DNA of 64,000 nucleotides from Gammaproteobacteria bacterium (GCA_009937525.1 JAACFE010000002.1:1-64000), one strand, 5' to 3'. Positions 34,206 through 43,797 are shown, counted from the first letter of the stretch. The notes: generated by a model from the sequence alone, not told the origin. A program made the numbers and translations.

Positions 34206-34254
34206 TTGACATGCAGCTAATTGGCTGCATAATAAAGGCAACCAATTAGCTGCC
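34206..34254 (+). promoter_or_regulatory. Sigma-70 promoter with two overlapping operators for ArsR-type regulator
   Basis: The -35 is TTGACA (34206-34211) and the -10 is CATAAT (34228-34233), 16 bases apart. An 18-bp imperfect palindrome TGCAGCTAATTGGCTGCA (34212-34229) fills the spacer, and a second one GGCAACCAATTAGCTGCC lies at 34237-34254, centred 25 bases away and in inverted orientation of the same core. Binding there would block RNA polymerase, so the downstream ArsR protein probably represses its own operon. Confidence 0.8.
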
Positions 34255-34261
34255 TTTTTCA

Positions 34262-34582
34262 ATGATGGATGCGATCTTCAAGGCCCTGGCCGACCCCACA
34301 CGACGCGCCCTGCTGGACCGCCTGCTCGAACGGCAGGGTCAGACGCTGACGGAGCTGGTCGACGGCCTTGGTATGCGCCGGCAGTCCGTTGCGAAGCATC
34401 TCGCAGTACTCGAGGGCGCCGGGCTCGTCAGCTGCCGGTGGCAGGGACGCGAAAAGCTGCACTACCTGAACCCTTTGCCGATCGCCGAAATCAGCCGCCG
34501 CTGGCTGGACCGCTACTCAGGCGAGCGGGCCGCGGCCATCCTCAATCTCAGAGACGCATTGCAGGAGAACGACAATGAGTAG
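34262..34582 (+). CDS. ArsR-family transcriptional repressor
   Basis: A 106-residue winged-helix protein. The HTH reads IFKALADPTRRALLDRLL then QTLTELVDGLGMRRQSVAKHL with the wing at LVSCRWQGREKLHYLN. It lacks the ELCVC metal-binding box of ArsR/SmtB metal sensors, so the signal is probably not a metal. Its stop overlaps the start of the AHSA1/SRPBCC gene by eight bases, a common ArsR-AHSA1 arrangement. Two matched palindromes in the promoter indicate autoregulation. Confidence 0.92.
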   Translation: MMDAIFKALADPTRRALLDRLLERQGQTLTELVDGLGMRRQSVAKHLAVLEGAGLVSCRWQGREKLHYLNPLPIAEISRRWLDRYSGERAAAILNLRDALQENDNE

Positions 34583-35060
34583 ACCCGAATTCGTATACAT
34601 GGCCGTCATCGCGGCCCCCCCGGAGCGCGTCTGGCAAGGCCTGACGACCGCCGAATTCACACAGCAGTACTGGCACGGCACGCGGGTACGCAGCGATTTC
34701 ACGCCTGGTGCGACGATCGAGTTTCTCAACGCTGACGACAGCGTGGGCGTCGCCGGCGAGATTCTCACGGCCGACCACCCGAGCGAGTTGTCCTACACCT
34801 GGCGTTTCCTGCGCGATCCGGATGCCGCTGGCGATCCTGCGTCGCGGGTGACGTTCCGGCTGGAGCCCATTCGGGCGGGGACGCGCCTGACCGTGATCCA
34901 TGACCGGCTCGAGGCGGCTTCGACGACGGCTACGATGGTTACCTTCGGCTGGCCGCACGTGATCTCGGGACTCAAGACGCTGCTCGAAACCGGCGAAGCC
35001 GTGGACTTCACGGCGGCGGAAAAATCCGACTGTCCCGGGCAGCAGGCGGCAAGCGCCTAG
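34575..35060 (+). CDS. SRPBCC/AHSA1-family protein
   Basis: A 161-residue helix-grip protein of the START-like superfamily, with VYMAVIAAPPERVWQGLTTA at the N-terminus and a C-terminal SGLKTLLETGE. The fold has a large hydrophobic cavity that binds lipids or aromatic ligands; in ArsR pairs its biochemical role is unknown. Translationally coupled to the repressor (ATGAGTAG overlap). It ends with a 4-base convergent overlap with the VOC gene. Confidence 0.9.
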   Translation: MSRPEFVYMAVIAAPPERVWQGLTTAEFTQQYWHGTRVRSDFTPGATIEFLNADDSVGVAGEILTADHPSELSYTWRFLRDPDAAGDPASRVTFRLEPIRAGTRLTVIHDRLEAASTTATMVTFGWPHVISGLKTLLETGEAVDFTAAEKSDCPGQQAASA

Positions 35061-35431
35061 CCCACCCGCCAGGGTGGATGCTTGCGATTTTCGCCGGCCC
35101 GGTACAGGCAGATCCGGTTGCCGGCCGGATCGATGAGGATCGCTTCGCGCCAGAGCCAGGACTGATCAACGGGCTGATGTTCGAATTCGAAGCCGCGCGC
35201 CTGCAGGTCGGCGCAAAGCTCGTCCAGCGCCTCGTGCTCGAAGTACACGGTCACGCCCGATTCCGGCGATACCGAGTCGACCGCATGCAGCGAGAACGTG
35301 GCGTCGCCGTCCGGACATTCGAACCGCGCATAGTGGGGCGAGTCGACGATCTGCAGGAACCCCATGCGGGTATAGAAATCCACCGATGCCCTGATGTCCA
35401 GCGCCGGCAGCGTTACCTGGTTGAGGTCCAT
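35057..35431 (-). CDS. VOC-family (glyoxalase/bleomycin-resistance fold) protein
   Basis: A 124-residue protein starting at ATG 35431. The paired beta-alpha-beta units of the VOC fold are seen in LNQVTLPALDIRASVDFYTR, VYFEHEALDELCADLQARG and the C-terminal REAILIDPAGNRICLYRAGE with its metal-type Glu/Arg. Members may be glyoxalases, dioxygenases or antibiotic-binding proteins; no specific activity can be chosen. Convergent with the ArsR/AHSA1 unit, so not part of it. Confidence 0.88.
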   Translation of the reverse strand: MDLNQVTLPALDIRASVDFYTRMGFLQIVDSPHYARFECPDGDATFSLHAVDSVSPESGVTVYFEHEALDELCADLQARGFEFEHQPVDQSWLWREAILIDPAGNRICLYRAGENRKHPPWRVG

Positions 35432-35485
35432 TTTCCAGCCCTTCCTGACGATGCCTGATCGGGAGCTTGATGGTATCTTGGCGCA

Positions 35486-36532
35486 ATGCCTACGGTCACG
35501 ATCCAGGACGTAAAGCGCTACGCAAAGCGAACGGCTATCACGCTCGCAAGCATTGTCCTGTTCCTCGTGGCAGCCCTGGTCTGGGCCTGGAACGAGCGCG
35601 CGGACATGACCGACACGGGCCTGCACCCGCAGGTCGTGGACGACACGCCGGAGACAGCCGTAACGGCCACCTGGCTGGGCGTTACGACGCTGCTGTTCGA
35701 CGACGGCGAAACCCAGATTCTGATCGATGGCTTCATCTCACGCCCGAGCCTGTTCGAATCGCTGACGAAGAGACCCGTGACCTACGATGCGCCGATGATC
35801 AATTACGTCATGAACGAGTATGAGATGCGCCGGCTCGCGGCGATCATTCCCGCGCACTCGCACTACGATCACGCGATGGATATCGGGGCGATCGCGAATC
35901 GCAGCAGCGCATCGATCCTGGGGTCCGAGTCGACCGCGAATGTCGCGCGCGGCGCCGGCGTGCCGGAAGACCAGATCGTCGTTGTCCAGGCTCGGTCGTC
36001 CTACGAATTCGGCGACTTCACGGTAACGCTGGTACCGTCCGTCCACGCGCCGATCGGCCTGCGCGGCGAGGTGCCGCTGGCCGGGACCGTGGATGAGCCG
36101 CTCGAGCTGCCCGCACCGATTACGGCCTGGCGGGAGGGCGGGAGCTATTCGATCGTCGTATCACATCCGCAGGGAACGACCATCGTCCACGGCAGCGCAG
36201 GCTACAGGCCGGGAGCGCTCGATGACGTGCAGGCCGACGTCGTGATGCTCGGCGTGGGGCTGCTCGGCAGCCTCGGACGCGACTACGTGGAGCGTTACTG
36301 GCAGGCGCTGGTGACGTCCACGGGCGCCGTCCGCGTCTTCCCGGTGCACTTCGACGACCAGACCCGCCCATTCGGCGAAATCGCGCTGCCGCCGAAGCTC
36401 ATCGACAACTTCGTCAGGACCGCGGGATGGCTTCGGGACATCCGTGATACCTGGGACAGGGATACGCAGCTGTATCTGCCCGTATTCGGGAAGCCTCTCG
36501 TACTGTATCCGGAGCAGATACCGGACGCCTGA
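35486..36532 (+). CDS. Membrane-anchored MBL-fold hydrolase
   Basis: A 348-residue protein with one N-terminal membrane helix (about 15-35) and a metallo-beta-lactamase-fold domain. The dinuclear metal motif HxHxDH is H124-S-H126-Y-D128-H129 (PAHSHYDHAMD). The domain should face the periplasm. The active-site residues suggest hydrolysis of esters, phosphodiesters or lactones; the substrate is unknown. A -10-like TATCTT lies close to the ATG, with no clear ribosome site. Confidence 0.85.
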   Translation: MPTVTIQDVKRYAKRTAITLASIVLFLVAALVWAWNERADMTDTGLHPQVVDDTPETAVTATWLGVTTLLFDDGETQILIDGFISRPSLFESLTKRPVTYDAPMINYVMNEYEMRRLAAIIPAHSHYDHAMDIGAIANRSSASILGSESTANVARGAGVPEDQIVVVQARSSYEFGDFTVTLVPSVHAPIGLRGEVPLAGTVDEPLELPAPITAWREGGSYSIVVSHPQGTTIVHGSAGYRPGALDDVQADVVMLGVGLLGSLGRDYVERYWQALVTSTGAVRVFPVHFDDQTRPFGEIALPPKLIDNFVRTAGWLRDIRDTWDRDTQLYLPVFGKPLVLYPEQIPDA

Positions 36533-36543
36533 GTCCGGCCGGC

Positions 36544-36813
36544 CTAGGCCGGTCGCAGCGGCGAACGGTCACCGCCGATCAGGGCCTCTTTCTCGGCCCT
36601 GCTGAGGCGCTTGACGCGATGTTCCAGGCGCTGCGCTGCGGCACGATCACCGACGGGCTGTTCGAACACCAGTTCGACGGGCGTCCGACCACGCAGGTAC
36701 TTGGCGCCGCGAGCGCCGCTCCGATGCTCATCGAGCCGACGGGCAACGTCGAGCGCGATGCCGGTATAGAGACTGCCGTCCGCGCAGCGAAGAATGTACA
36801 GGCTGTAACTCAC
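36544..36813 (-). CDS. GIY-YIG nuclease-domain protein (UPF0213-like)
   Basis: An 89-residue single-domain GIY-YIG protein with SLYILRCADGSLYTG, the catalytic-type Arg in DVARRLDEH and the Glu-containing EQRLEHRVKRLS-like helix (here AAAQRLEHRVKRLS). Such small proteins (YhbQ type) act on nucleic acid but their biological role is uncertain. GTG start at 36813, 13 bases after the stop of the 36826-37197 gene, so they are likely cotranscribed. A 14-bp palindrome (36539-36552) spans its stop codon. Confidence 0.88.
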   Translation of the reverse strand: MSYSLYILRCADGSLYTGIALDVARRLDEHRSGARGAKYLRGRTPVELVFEQPVGDRAAAQRLEHRVKRLSRAEKEALIGGDRSPLRPA

Positions 36814-36825
36814 GCGCGCCGGCGA

Positions 36826-37197
36826 TCAGGCGTGGCCACCCTTGAGGGCATCGCCGAGCACGCGAAAAGCGCCGATCTCCAGGCTGCTGAGGTTTTCCTG
36901 GGTCTCAGCGAACGTCAGCGCCAGCTCGCTCGCACCGCCCAGCGCGTCGATCCCCCTGGAGAAGCGCAGCGTCAGCATGTTCCCCAGGAGTTCCGCTTCG
37001 GACAGCAGGTCGTGCCCCCCGAACTGCTGCTCGTTGATTTCGATGTGCATGGATTCATCGAAGTCGTCCTCGATCGTGCGCACCATGAGCAGGTAATCGT
37101 CGATATCGCCCGTCTCCGTGGTCTTCGCGAAAAACAGCATCGTGGCGTTGTCGCGCACGTCGAAGGCGACCGTGTCGTAATGGCGGCTGTCAGCCAT
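36826..37197 (-). CDS. Small acidic protein, possibly Imm10-like
   Basis: A 123-residue soluble protein, started at the ATG at 37197 after a GGAGGG ribosome site. The pattern MHIEINEQQFGGHDLLSEAE followed by LTLRFS..LGGASELALTF resembles the Imm10 immunity-protein pattern as I remember it, with the acidic Glu-Gln and paired beta strands. This is a weak, memory-based match. It lies just upstream of the GIY-YIG gene on the same strand. If Imm10 is right, it could protect against a nuclease-type toxin, but none is identified nearby. Confidence 0.5.
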   Translation of the reverse strand: MADSRHYDTVAFDVRDNATMLFFAKTTETGDIDDYLLMVRTIEDDFDESMHIEINEQQFGGHDLLSEAELLGNMLTLRFSRGIDALGGASELALTFAETQENLSSLEIGAFRVLGDALKGGHA

Positions 37198-37229
37198 CTC
37201 GCCCTCCGCAGAAAAGTAATACACGCAGT

Positions 37230-38126
37230 CTACTCGACACGTCCCTTGATTTCAGCGATGCGCGCATCCTTTTCCCGCCACAGTGCACCCAGCCAGCGAT
37301 GTACCTCCCGGCGGAATTCACGGTCGTTCTGATAGTCGCCGGCGATTATCGCAGGGTCGATCGGCAACGCCCTGACGTCAATGGTCACCATCACGCGGTC
37401 ACCGCAGATCATGTCCCAGAATTTCGGCGGGCCGTCCTTGTAAACGAGCGTGACGTCGAGAATGGCGTCGAACACCTCCCCCATCGCCGACAGCGCGACG
37501 GCGATGCCGCCCGCCCGCGGCAGCAGCAGGTGTTCGTAGGGCGACTTCCTCGCAACCCGCTTGGCTTCGCTGAACCGCGTCCCTTCGACGAAATTGATGA
37601 CGGACGTCGGCGTATGACGAAACTTCTCGCAGGCCTTACGGGTCGCTTCGAGGTCGGCACCCTTCTTCTCCGGGTGTCGTGCCAGGTACGACGGCGAGTG
37701 CCGTTTCATGAAGGGCATGTCGAGTGCCCAGAACCCGAGACCGAGCAGCGGGAACCAGATAAGTTGCTGCTTGATAAAGAATTTGAGTAGCGGAATACGC
37801 CGGTTCAGCGCGACCTGCAGCACGACGATGTCCACCCACGTCTGGTGATTCGCAAGCACCAGGTACCAGCCGCGCCTGTCCAGTGCCTCGACGCCGTCGG
37901 CCCACCAGTGCCGGGAGCCGGAACCTCGCAGGACGAAACCGTTGAAGGCGATCCAGTTTTCCGCACACCACATCAGCCAGACCGTGAGTACGCGGCGCAG
38001 CGCGGCGACCGGCAGGAGCAGCTTCAGCAGCGCCAGCATCATGATGGGCACGAACCAGAACATCGTATTGACGGTCAGGGCGCCGAACGTCAGAACTCCG
38101 CGCGACTGCCTTAGAAATCCGCTCAC
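37230..38126 (-). CDS. PlsC-family acyltransferase (YihG-like)
   Basis: A 298-residue membrane acyltransferase. Two N-terminal hydrophobic segments precede the HX4D motif (NHQTWVD), the substrate motif FVEGTRF and the downstream AGGIAVALSA. The pattern follows the 1-acylglycerol-3-phosphate acyltransferase family, closest to YihG-type enzymes rather than PlsC itself. It would make phosphatidic acid-type lipids at the inner membrane. GTG start at 38126; it diverges from the iorAB unit. Confidence 0.88.
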   Translation of the reverse strand: MSGFLRQSRGVLTFGALTVNTMFWFVPIMMLALLKLLLPVAALRRVLTVWLMWCAENWIAFNGFVLRGSGSRHWWADGVEALDRRGWYLVLANHQTWVDIVVLQVALNRRIPLLKFFIKQQLIWFPLLGLGFWALDMPFMKRHSPSYLARHPEKKGADLEATRKACEKFRHTPTSVINFVEGTRFSEAKRVARKSPYEHLLLPRAGGIAVALSAMGEVFDAILDVTLVYKDGPPKFWDMICGDRVMVTIDVRALPIDPAIIAGDYQNDREFRREVHRWLGALWREKDARIAEIKGRVE

Positions 38127-38274
38127 CCGCCACCTCGACTACGGCGATCGAAGTGTCGCATTTTAGCCCGAACCGCCGCCCCGGCGCCGCCTGGCCTGCC
38201 GACGTAAGCTGCCGGTCCGACTTGCCGGCGCGAAACCCTTGGAGTAACGTGAAACGGCGTTTCGTCGAATCCGA

Positions 38275-38772
38275 ATGAAGATGATCACATTGTCAATCAA
38301 CGGCGAGTCCCGGGCTCTCGACGTCGATCCAGCGACGCCGCTGCTGTGGGTAGTCAGGGACTATGCCGGCCTGACCGGCACCAAGTTCGGCTGCGGCATC
38401 GCGCAGTGCGGCGCGTGTATTGTTCGCATCGATGGCAGGCCGGTCCGCTCCTGCATCACGCCGGCGTCTGCCGTGGTTGGCCGGCAGATCACGACGATCG
38501 AAGGTATCAACGGCGACAAGACCGGGCTGCATCCGGTGCAGCAGGCATGGATCGACGAGCAGGTCCCGCAGTGCGGCTATTGCCAGTCCGGGCAGATAAT
38601 GGCCGCTGCCGCGTTGCTGGATCGTATCCCGTCGCCCACGGATGCCGATATCGACGCGGCGATGTCGGGTGTCGTCTGTCGTTGCGGCACCTACCCGCGC
38701 ATCCGCAAGGGCATCAAGCGCGCCGCCGCAGCGATCGCGCAGACCCCGGTGCCGGAGAACGATGATGGGTAA
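38275..38772 (+). CDS. iorA: Isoquinoline 1-oxidoreductase-type [2Fe-2S] subunit
   Basis: A 165-residue iron-sulfur subunit of the molybdenum hydroxylase family. The plant-ferredoxin-like cluster uses [10 protein letters not shown] and a downstream Cys, and the second cluster uses QCGYCQSG with [10 protein letters not shown]. It passes electrons from the molybdopterin subunit encoded next (overlap of 8-11 bases). Known relatives include isoquinoline 1-oxidoreductase and aldehyde dehydrogenases; the substrate here is unknown. Confidence 0.93.
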   Translation: MKMITLSINGESRALDVDPATPLLWVVRDYAGLTGTKFGCGIAQCGACIVRIDGRPVRSCITPASAVVGRQITTIEGINGDKTGLHPVQQAWIDEQVPQCGYCQSGQIMAAAALLDRIPSPTDADIDAAMSGVVCRCGTYPRIRKGIKRAAAAIAQTPVPENDDG

Positions 38773-40990
38773 GTGGACGCGGCGCGCATTCATAACGGGC
38801 GGCGTCGCCGCGGGTGGCGTCGTCGTTTTCGGTGTTGCCATCCGCCGTGGTGATCGATCCGACAAGGTCAGGGGACTCATAGCGGCTGAAAGCGAGTCAC
38901 TCTTCGACGTCTGGCTGAAAATCGCGCCCGACAACACCATCACTGCGATCATCCCGCATGCGGACATGGGACAGGGTGTGCACACCGCGCTCGCCATGAT
39001 GCTGGCCGACGAACTCGACGCGGACTGGTCGACCGTGCGCTTCGAGGAAGCGCCCGCACACAAGGAGTTCGCCAACTATTCACTGGCGCGGGAATACTCG
39101 GCACCTGATGCGGATTTTCCGGCCTGGCTGATCGATTCCGTCGATGGACTGTTCTTCCGCGCCACACAGATGATGGGAGTGCAGATCACGGGCGGCAGCC
39201 TCTCCGTTCGCACGACCGGGCAGATCGCAATGCGCGTGACCGGTGCCGCAACCCGTGCGGTACTGCTCGAAGCGGCAGCGGACGCATGGCAGGTGCCGGT
39301 ATCCGAACTCGCCGCCGGCGACAGCATGATCCGTCACGCCGCATCCGGCCGCGAGGCGACGTTCGCAGACTTCGCACCTGCGGCGGCGGCCTTGCCTTTG
39401 CCCGCCAAGCCGTCGCTGAAATCAACGAACGAATTCCGGATCATGGGAACATCACCGCCGCGCTTCGACGTGCCGGCAAAGGTGGACGGCTCGGCGAACT
39501 TCGGCATCGACGCGGTACTGCCGGGGATGAAACATGCCGCCGTCAAGGCCGCCCCGGTCTTCGGCGGCCGTGTGCTGACGGTGGACGAGTCCTCCATCGA
39601 GGCGCTGCCGGGCGTTCGCAAGGTCGTCGACCTCGGAGACGCAGTGGCCGTCATTGCCGATGGCTACTGGCAGGCCCAGAAGGCGCTGGGCAGCCTTGCT
39701 GTCGAATTCAGCGATGGCGGCAACGGAGCCACGGCGCAGGACAGCATATTCGAACAGTTCGCGAACGAACTCGACGCGGCGGCCGCGGCAGGCAGGGAAA
39801 AGACCGATTTCGTTTCGGGTAATGCGACTGCTGGTCTCGAAGCGGCGGCGCGCGTCCTCGAAGCCGAATACCGCGTCCCCTTCCTCGCCCATGCCGCCAT
39901 GGAACCCATGAACTGCACGGCATGGGTGCATGACGATCGCTGCGAGTTGTGGCTGGGCACGCAGAACCCGCTGGGATTCGCCCAACAGGTTGCCAAGGCA
40001 ATCGGCATGGACCAGTCGCAGGTCGTTCTGCACAACCAGTACCTGGGTGGCGGCTTCGGGCGGCGCGCTTTCGAGGATTTCGCCATTCAGGCGGCGCGAA
40101 TCGCAGCCGATTCGCCCTACCCGGTCAAACTCATCTGGTCGCGCGAAGAAGACGTGCGCCACGACCATTACCGTCAGGCGAGCATCAGCCGGTTCCGCGG
40201 CGGTCTCGATGCATCGGGAAGGGCGATCGCATGGCACAACCACTATGTGAACAAACATGATCCGGAGGAAGCGCCGCACATTCCTTACGCCATAGCCGAT
40301 CAGGCGATTGTCTACAGCGAAAGCGAGACGCACGTGCCGTGGGGAATCTGGCGAAGCGTGGATCATTCCCTGCACGCATTTTTCACCGAGTCGTTCATCG
40401 ACGAGCTGGCAGTTGCGGCGGGCCGCGACACCTATGAGTATCGGCGCGAGCTACTGGCCGGTTCGCCGCGTTTCGCGGCGGTCCTGGACCTCGCGGCGGA
40501 GAAATCGGGCTGGGGAGACAGCCTGCCCGCGAACATGGGTCGTGGCATCGCCATCCACCGCTCCTTCGGAACCATCGTCGCGCAGGTCGTCGATGTCGAG
40601 ATCGTCGACGGCAAGCCGCGCGCGAGGCGCGTAGTGTGCGCCGTGGATCCCGGCTACGCCGTGCATCCGGACAACCTCGCCGCACAGATGGAAAGCGGCA
40701 TCGCCTTCGGCCTGACCGCCGCGCTTTATGGCGAAATCTCCATCAGCGGCGGCGCGGTTCTGCAATCGAATTTTCACGATTACCGGATGCTGCGCATGCA
40801 CGAGGCTCCCGACGTCGAAACCTATATCATCGACGGCGGCGGGCTGCTGGGCGGCGCCGGGGAGCCCGGTACGCCCCCTGTTGCGCCGGCATTCACCAAC
40901 GCAATTTTCGATGCAACCGGCATTCGCATTCGCGAGTTGCCGGTCAGCAAACACGAACTGCGTATGAAAGATATTGAGGACGTAGCCTGA
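38762..40990 (+). CDS. iorB: Isoquinoline 1-oxidoreductase-type molybdopterin-binding subunit
   Basis: A 742-residue (ATG 38762) or 741-residue (ATG 38765) large subunit of the molybdenum hydroxylases. The N-terminus has a Tat signal ([11 protein letters not shown]), so the complex should be exported folded with its cofactor. Molybdopterin-binding segments include [15 protein letters not shown], and the catalytic glutamate lies in [14 protein letters not shown] (about residue 700). With IorA it forms a two-subunit enzyme typical of IorAB. No cofactor-insertion (XdhC-like) gene lies nearby. Substrate unknown, perhaps N-heterocycles or aldehydes. Confidence 0.94.
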   Translation: MMGKWTRRAFITGGVAAGGVVVFGVAIRRGDRSDKVRGLIAAESESLFDVWLKIAPDNTITAIIPHADMGQGVHTALAMMLADELDADWSTVRFEEAPAHKEFANYSLAREYSAPDADFPAWLIDSVDGLFFRATQMMGVQITGGSLSVRTTGQIAMRVTGAATRAVLLEAAADAWQVPVSELAAGDSMIRHAASGREATFADFAPAAAALPLPAKPSLKSTNEFRIMGTSPPRFDVPAKVDGSANFGIDAVLPGMKHAAVKAAPVFGGRVLTVDESSIEALPGVRKVVDLGDAVAVIADGYWQAQKALGSLAVEFSDGGNGATAQDSIFEQFANELDAAAAAGREKTDFVSGNATAGLEAAARVLEAEYRVPFLAHAAMEPMNCTAWVHDDRCELWLGTQNPLGFAQQVAKAIGMDQSQVVLHNQYLGGGFGRRAFEDFAIQAARIAADSPYPVKLIWSREEDVRHDHYRQASISRFRGGLDASGRAIAWHNHYVNKHDPEEAPHIPYAIADQAIVYSESETHVPWGIWRSVDHSLHAFFTESFIDELAVAAGRDTYEYRRELLAGSPRFAAVLDLAAEKSGWGDSLPANMGRGIAIHRSFGTIVAQVVDVEIVDGKPRARRVVCAVDPGYAVHPDNLAAQMESGIAFGLTAALYGEISISGGAVLQSNFHDYRMLRMHEAPDVETYIIDGGGLLGGAGEPGTPPVAPAFTNAIFDATGIRIRELPVSKHELRMKDIEDVA

Positions 40991-41011
40991 CGCCATTGTG
41001 GGAGCACATCA

Positions 41012-41263
41012 TTGAGCAGTGAACGAATCCGCACCCTTCTCGGGGAGCTCGACAAGGAATTGAAATCCACTGGCGAAATCGACGCCGAAACGCGGCGGTT
41101 GTTGTCGAAACTCAATGACGACCTCGATGAGATCACGGCGGGCAGCAAGGACTCGCTGAGCGACGGTGCCAGGGAGCTCGAATCGCGGTTTGCCGCCACT
41201 CACCCTGTTGCCGAACGCATTACTCGCGAGATCGCGGATTTGCTCGCGAAGATGGGAATCTGA
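41012..41263 (+). CDS. DUF4404-like small helical protein
   Basis: An 83-residue protein of two or three amphipathic helices (IRTLLGELDKELKSTGEID; ELESRFAATHPVAERITREIA), resembling the DUF4404 group. The start is TTG at 41012, supported by GGAG 7 bases upstream. It follows iorB by 21 bases and could be cotranscribed. No function known for the family. Confidence 0.7.
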   Translation: MSSERIRTLLGELDKELKSTGEIDAETRRLLSKLNDDLDEITAGSKDSLSDGARELESRFAATHPVAERITREIADLLAKMGI

Positions 41264-41272
41264 GGCCGGGCG

Positions 41273-41890
41273 TCAGCGCCAGACGGCCTCGAACATCTCT
41301 CTCAGGCCGGCGTCGTGAAATTTCGGCGGTCCGTTGTCGATGTCGTCATATCGATCGACTTCCTGCAAATCCGGCCAGTATCGCTGTATTTCCTGGCGGG
41401 AAATCGAGTAAGGCGGTCCGGTGGCGATGTCGTCGTCGTACTCGAGCGTGATCAGTAAGCGGTAGGCATCCGGCGCCAGCAGCGCGTCGATGTGTTCCGC
41501 ATAGGCGGGACGTTGCTCCGCCGGAGTCGCAACGAGCGCACCGCGATCGTACCAGCCGGTATGTCCCGGCTCATCGAACTCGAACAGGTCGCCGCAATAA
41601 ATCGTGATCCGCCGGTCTTCGGCGGCATAGGCAGGCAACCTCCCTTCCCGGATCGTGTAGCGCAGGCCGTTTTCCTCGAAGAATGCCCGTGCGGCGATAT
41701 CTGAAAGCTCCACGCCGACAACGCTGTTGCCTTGTTCCTCCAGCCACAGCATGTCGACAGTCTTCCCACACATGGGCACGAGTACGCGCCTGCCTTCGGC
41801 ACGCCAGTATTTCCTGAGGCTCGCGTTTCCGCCTGCCTCGTGCCAGCCAATGCGCCCTTCGCGCCAGCGCTCCAGCCAGGACTCGATCAT
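41273..41890 (-). CDS. Thiopurine S-methyltransferase family protein
   Basis: A 205-residue SAM-dependent methyltransferase of the TPMT family, starting at ATG 41890. Features include the N-terminal [18 protein letters not shown], the SAM-binding [21 protein letters not shown] and the DRGALVATP segment. In bacteria TPMT-like enzymes methylate selenium, tellurium or thiol compounds. It diverges from folD. The longer frame to 42028 runs into the folD start region and is rejected. Confidence 0.92.
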   Translation of the reverse strand: MIESWLERWREGRIGWHEAGGNASLRKYWRAEGRRVLVPMCGKTVDMLWLEEQGNSVVGVELSDIAARAFFEENGLRYTIREGRLPAYAAEDRRITIYCGDLFEFDEPGHTGWYDRGALVATPAEQRPAYAEHIDALLAPDAYRLLITLEYDDDIATGPPYSISRQEIQRYWPDLQEVDRYDDIDNGPPKFHDAGLREMFEAVWR

Positions 41891-41993
41891 GTTTGCACTT
41901 CCGGTGTCGATTGCGCTAGGTACATCGCGCAGTTTACGCAAACTAATGCCGGCGTTACCATGCCCGCGCTTTCGACCTACAGGACCCGGACCC

Positions 41994-42890
41994 ATGGCGA
42001 GTGCAATTCGCATCGACGGCAAGGCCAAGGCGGCCGAACTTTCGGAAAAAATCGAGGAAGAGACGGCCGCGCTGGCGCGTGATCACGGCATCAAGCCCGG
42101 GCTCGCGGTAGTCATTATCGGTGAAGACCCGGCAAGCCAGGTTTACGTTCGTAACAAGAAGCGCACCGCGGAAGCCTGCGGCTTCCATTCGGTGCAGCAT
42201 TCGCTGCCCGCCGAAGTGTCGCAGCAGGATGTGCTCGATCTCGTCCAATCGCTGAACGACGATCCGGCGATCCACGGCATTCTCGTCCAGCTGCCGCTAC
42301 CCGATCACCTGGACGAACAGCGAATAACACAGTCGATCACGCCCTCGAAAGACGTCGACGGCTTTCATTACATCAACATCGGCAAGCTGACGGCGGGTGA
42401 TACCGCTGATGCATTCATACCCTGCACGCCCGCAGGCTGCATGCTGATGATCGAAGATCATCTCGGCACCGACCTGTCCGGTCTCAGCGCAGTCGTTATC
42501 GGAAGGTCGAACATCGTTGGTAAACCCATGGCAAGCCTGCTGCTTGCGCGGAACGCGACCGTGACCATCACCCACAGCCGCACGAAGGACCTGCCCGCGG
42601 TGGTGCGCGGAGCGGACATCGTTGTCGCTGCAGTGGGCCGTCCCAACATGGTCGGTGGTGACTGGATCAAGCCGGGCGCGGTCATCATCGATGTCGGCAT
42701 CAATCGTGTCGAGGTGGAGGTCGACGGTGAGAAGAAGGCGAAGCTGATTGGCGACGTCAACTTTGAGGAAGCAAGCGAGGTCGCCAGAGCGATAACCCCC
42801 GTTCCCGGTGGCGTCGGACCGATGACGATCACCATGCTGATGGCGAACACGCTTCGCTCGGCGAAACTCGCGGCCGGGCTCGCGGACTGA
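41994..42890 (+). CDS. folD: Bifunctional methylenetetrahydrofolate dehydrogenase/cyclohydrolase
   Basis: A 298-residue FolD. The active-site [14 protein letters not shown], the [10 protein letters not shown] segment and the C-terminal [19 protein letters not shown] are diagnostic, along with the NADP motif [17 protein letters not shown]. It interconverts methylene-, methenyl- and formyl-tetrahydrofolate in one-carbon metabolism in the cytoplasm. The ATG at 41994 follows an AGGA site; the upstream extension in frame is non-coding. Confidence 0.97.
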   Translation: MASAIRIDGKAKAAELSEKIEEETAALARDHGIKPGLAVVIIGEDPASQVYVRNKKRTAEACGFHSVQHSLPAEVSQQDVLDLVQSLNDDPAIHGILVQLPLPDHLDEQRITQSITPSKDVDGFHYINIGKLTAGDTADAFIPCTPAGCMLMIEDHLGTDLSGLSAVVIGRSNIVGKPMASLLLARNATVTITHSRTKDLPAVVRGADIVVAAVGRPNMVGGDWIKPGAVIIDVGINRVEVEVDGEKKAKLIGDVNFEEASEVARAITPVPGGVGPMTITMLMANTLRSAKLAAGLAD

Positions 42891-42891
42891 A

Positions 42892-43272
42892 TCAGCTGCC
42901 GGCCACTGACTCCAGCCGGAATCGAAACGTCCGACAGGTCTTGATTGCGGGAACCGCCTGGTCTTGCGGCAGAGGCTGGTACCGGGACGCCCTGATCGCG
43001 CGAATGGCGGGCTTCTCGAATGCGCGATTGGTGCTGGTGCGCACCGCGATCCGATACGGCCTGCCGTCGCGATCGACTTTGAAGCAGACCTGAACATCGC
43101 CTTCGATCCTGTCGCGGCGCGCTGCAGCAGGGTAGGCCGGCGCAACCGTGTTGAGCGGAACGCGATCCCGGCTGTCGCCTTCCATATGACTGACGCGGGT
43201 TTCGTCGGCCGCAATGCTCGTGGCGCAGAGCCACGACACGACGAACAGCCAGTACTTACCGGTCCGCCTCAT
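42892..43272 (-). CDS. TonB C-terminal-domain protein
   Basis: A 126-residue exported protein. A signal-like segment (WLFVVSWLCATSIAADE) is followed by a single TonB-C domain: LNTVAPAYPAAARRDRIEGD, VCFKVDRDGRPYRIAV and the AIRASRYQP helix-strand end. Unlike TonB it has no proline-rich linker, so it may be a small periplasmic TonB-C protein. It starts at ATG 43272, overlapping the 3' end of the TPR gene by 17 bases, so the two are probably cotranscribed. Convergent with folD. Confidence 0.8.
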   Translation of the reverse strand: MRRTGKYWLFVVSWLCATSIAADETRVSHMEGDSRDRVPLNTVAPAYPAAARRDRIEGDVQVCFKVDRDGRPYRIAVRTSTNRAFEKPAIRAIRASRYQPLPQDQAVPAIKTCRTFRFRLESVAGS

Positions 43273-43789
43273 CCGCCACTGCCCCGCGTCGGTCGTCGAT
43301 GATGATGCTCGGTGAAACGGGATCGACGGCATCCCGGTACATTCCGCGGAGCGTCTTCAGCGTGCGGGCATTCGGATTCAACGCCTCGCCCGTCGAGATG
43401 TCCCGTTCCGCCTCCGGGTAACGCTCCTGCCTGAGATAGACCAGTGCCCGGTTGCTATAGCTGCGCCAATGGTGGTCGTCGAGTTCGAGCGCGCGGTTGC
43501 ATGCTTCCAGCGCTTCGTCGAGCCGGCCCAGCATGACCAGCCCGGCACAGAGATTGGAATACCCGGCGACGCGTTCCCGATGGCTGTTTGCCGACCTGAG
43601 GCCCCGCTGCGTCAGTCGCACGCCGTTCTCGGCATCCCCAACCTGGAGCGCTGCCGCGCCGTCAGCAAGATCGGCATTACTGGGCCCGATCACGGTCTTT
43701 GCGACCCCATCGGATTCACCGCCAGGCACCTGCGCCTGGGCAAGCAAGCCGGGCAACAGTAGCAACAGCAGGTAACGAGCAATAGTCAT
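43256..43789 (-). CDS. Exported tetratricopeptide-repeat protein
   Basis: A 177-residue protein with a signal peptide (ARYLLLLLLPGLLAQAQ) and a TPR stretch: AGYSNLCAGLVMLGRLDEAL, ACNRALELDDHHWRSYSNRA and LVYLRQERYPEAERDISTGE. TPRs mediate protein-protein contacts. Placed upstream of and overlapping the TonB-C gene, it may form a periplasmic complex with it. No catalytic motif. ATG at 43789. Confidence 0.85.
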   Translation of the reverse strand: MTIARYLLLLLLPGLLAQAQVPGGESDGVAKTVIGPSNADLADGAAALQVGDAENGVRLTQRGLRSANSHRERVAGYSNLCAGLVMLGRLDEALEACNRALELDDHHWRSYSNRALVYLRQERYPEAERDISTGEALNPNARTLKTLRGMYRDAVDPVSPSIIIDDRRGAVADEADR

Positions 43790-43797
43790 GTCTTTAA

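Noticed and set aside
36539-36552. 14-bp palindrome across the stops of MBL and GIY-YIG genes
   Set aside because: No T-tract on either side; only mentioned with the GIY-YIG gene.
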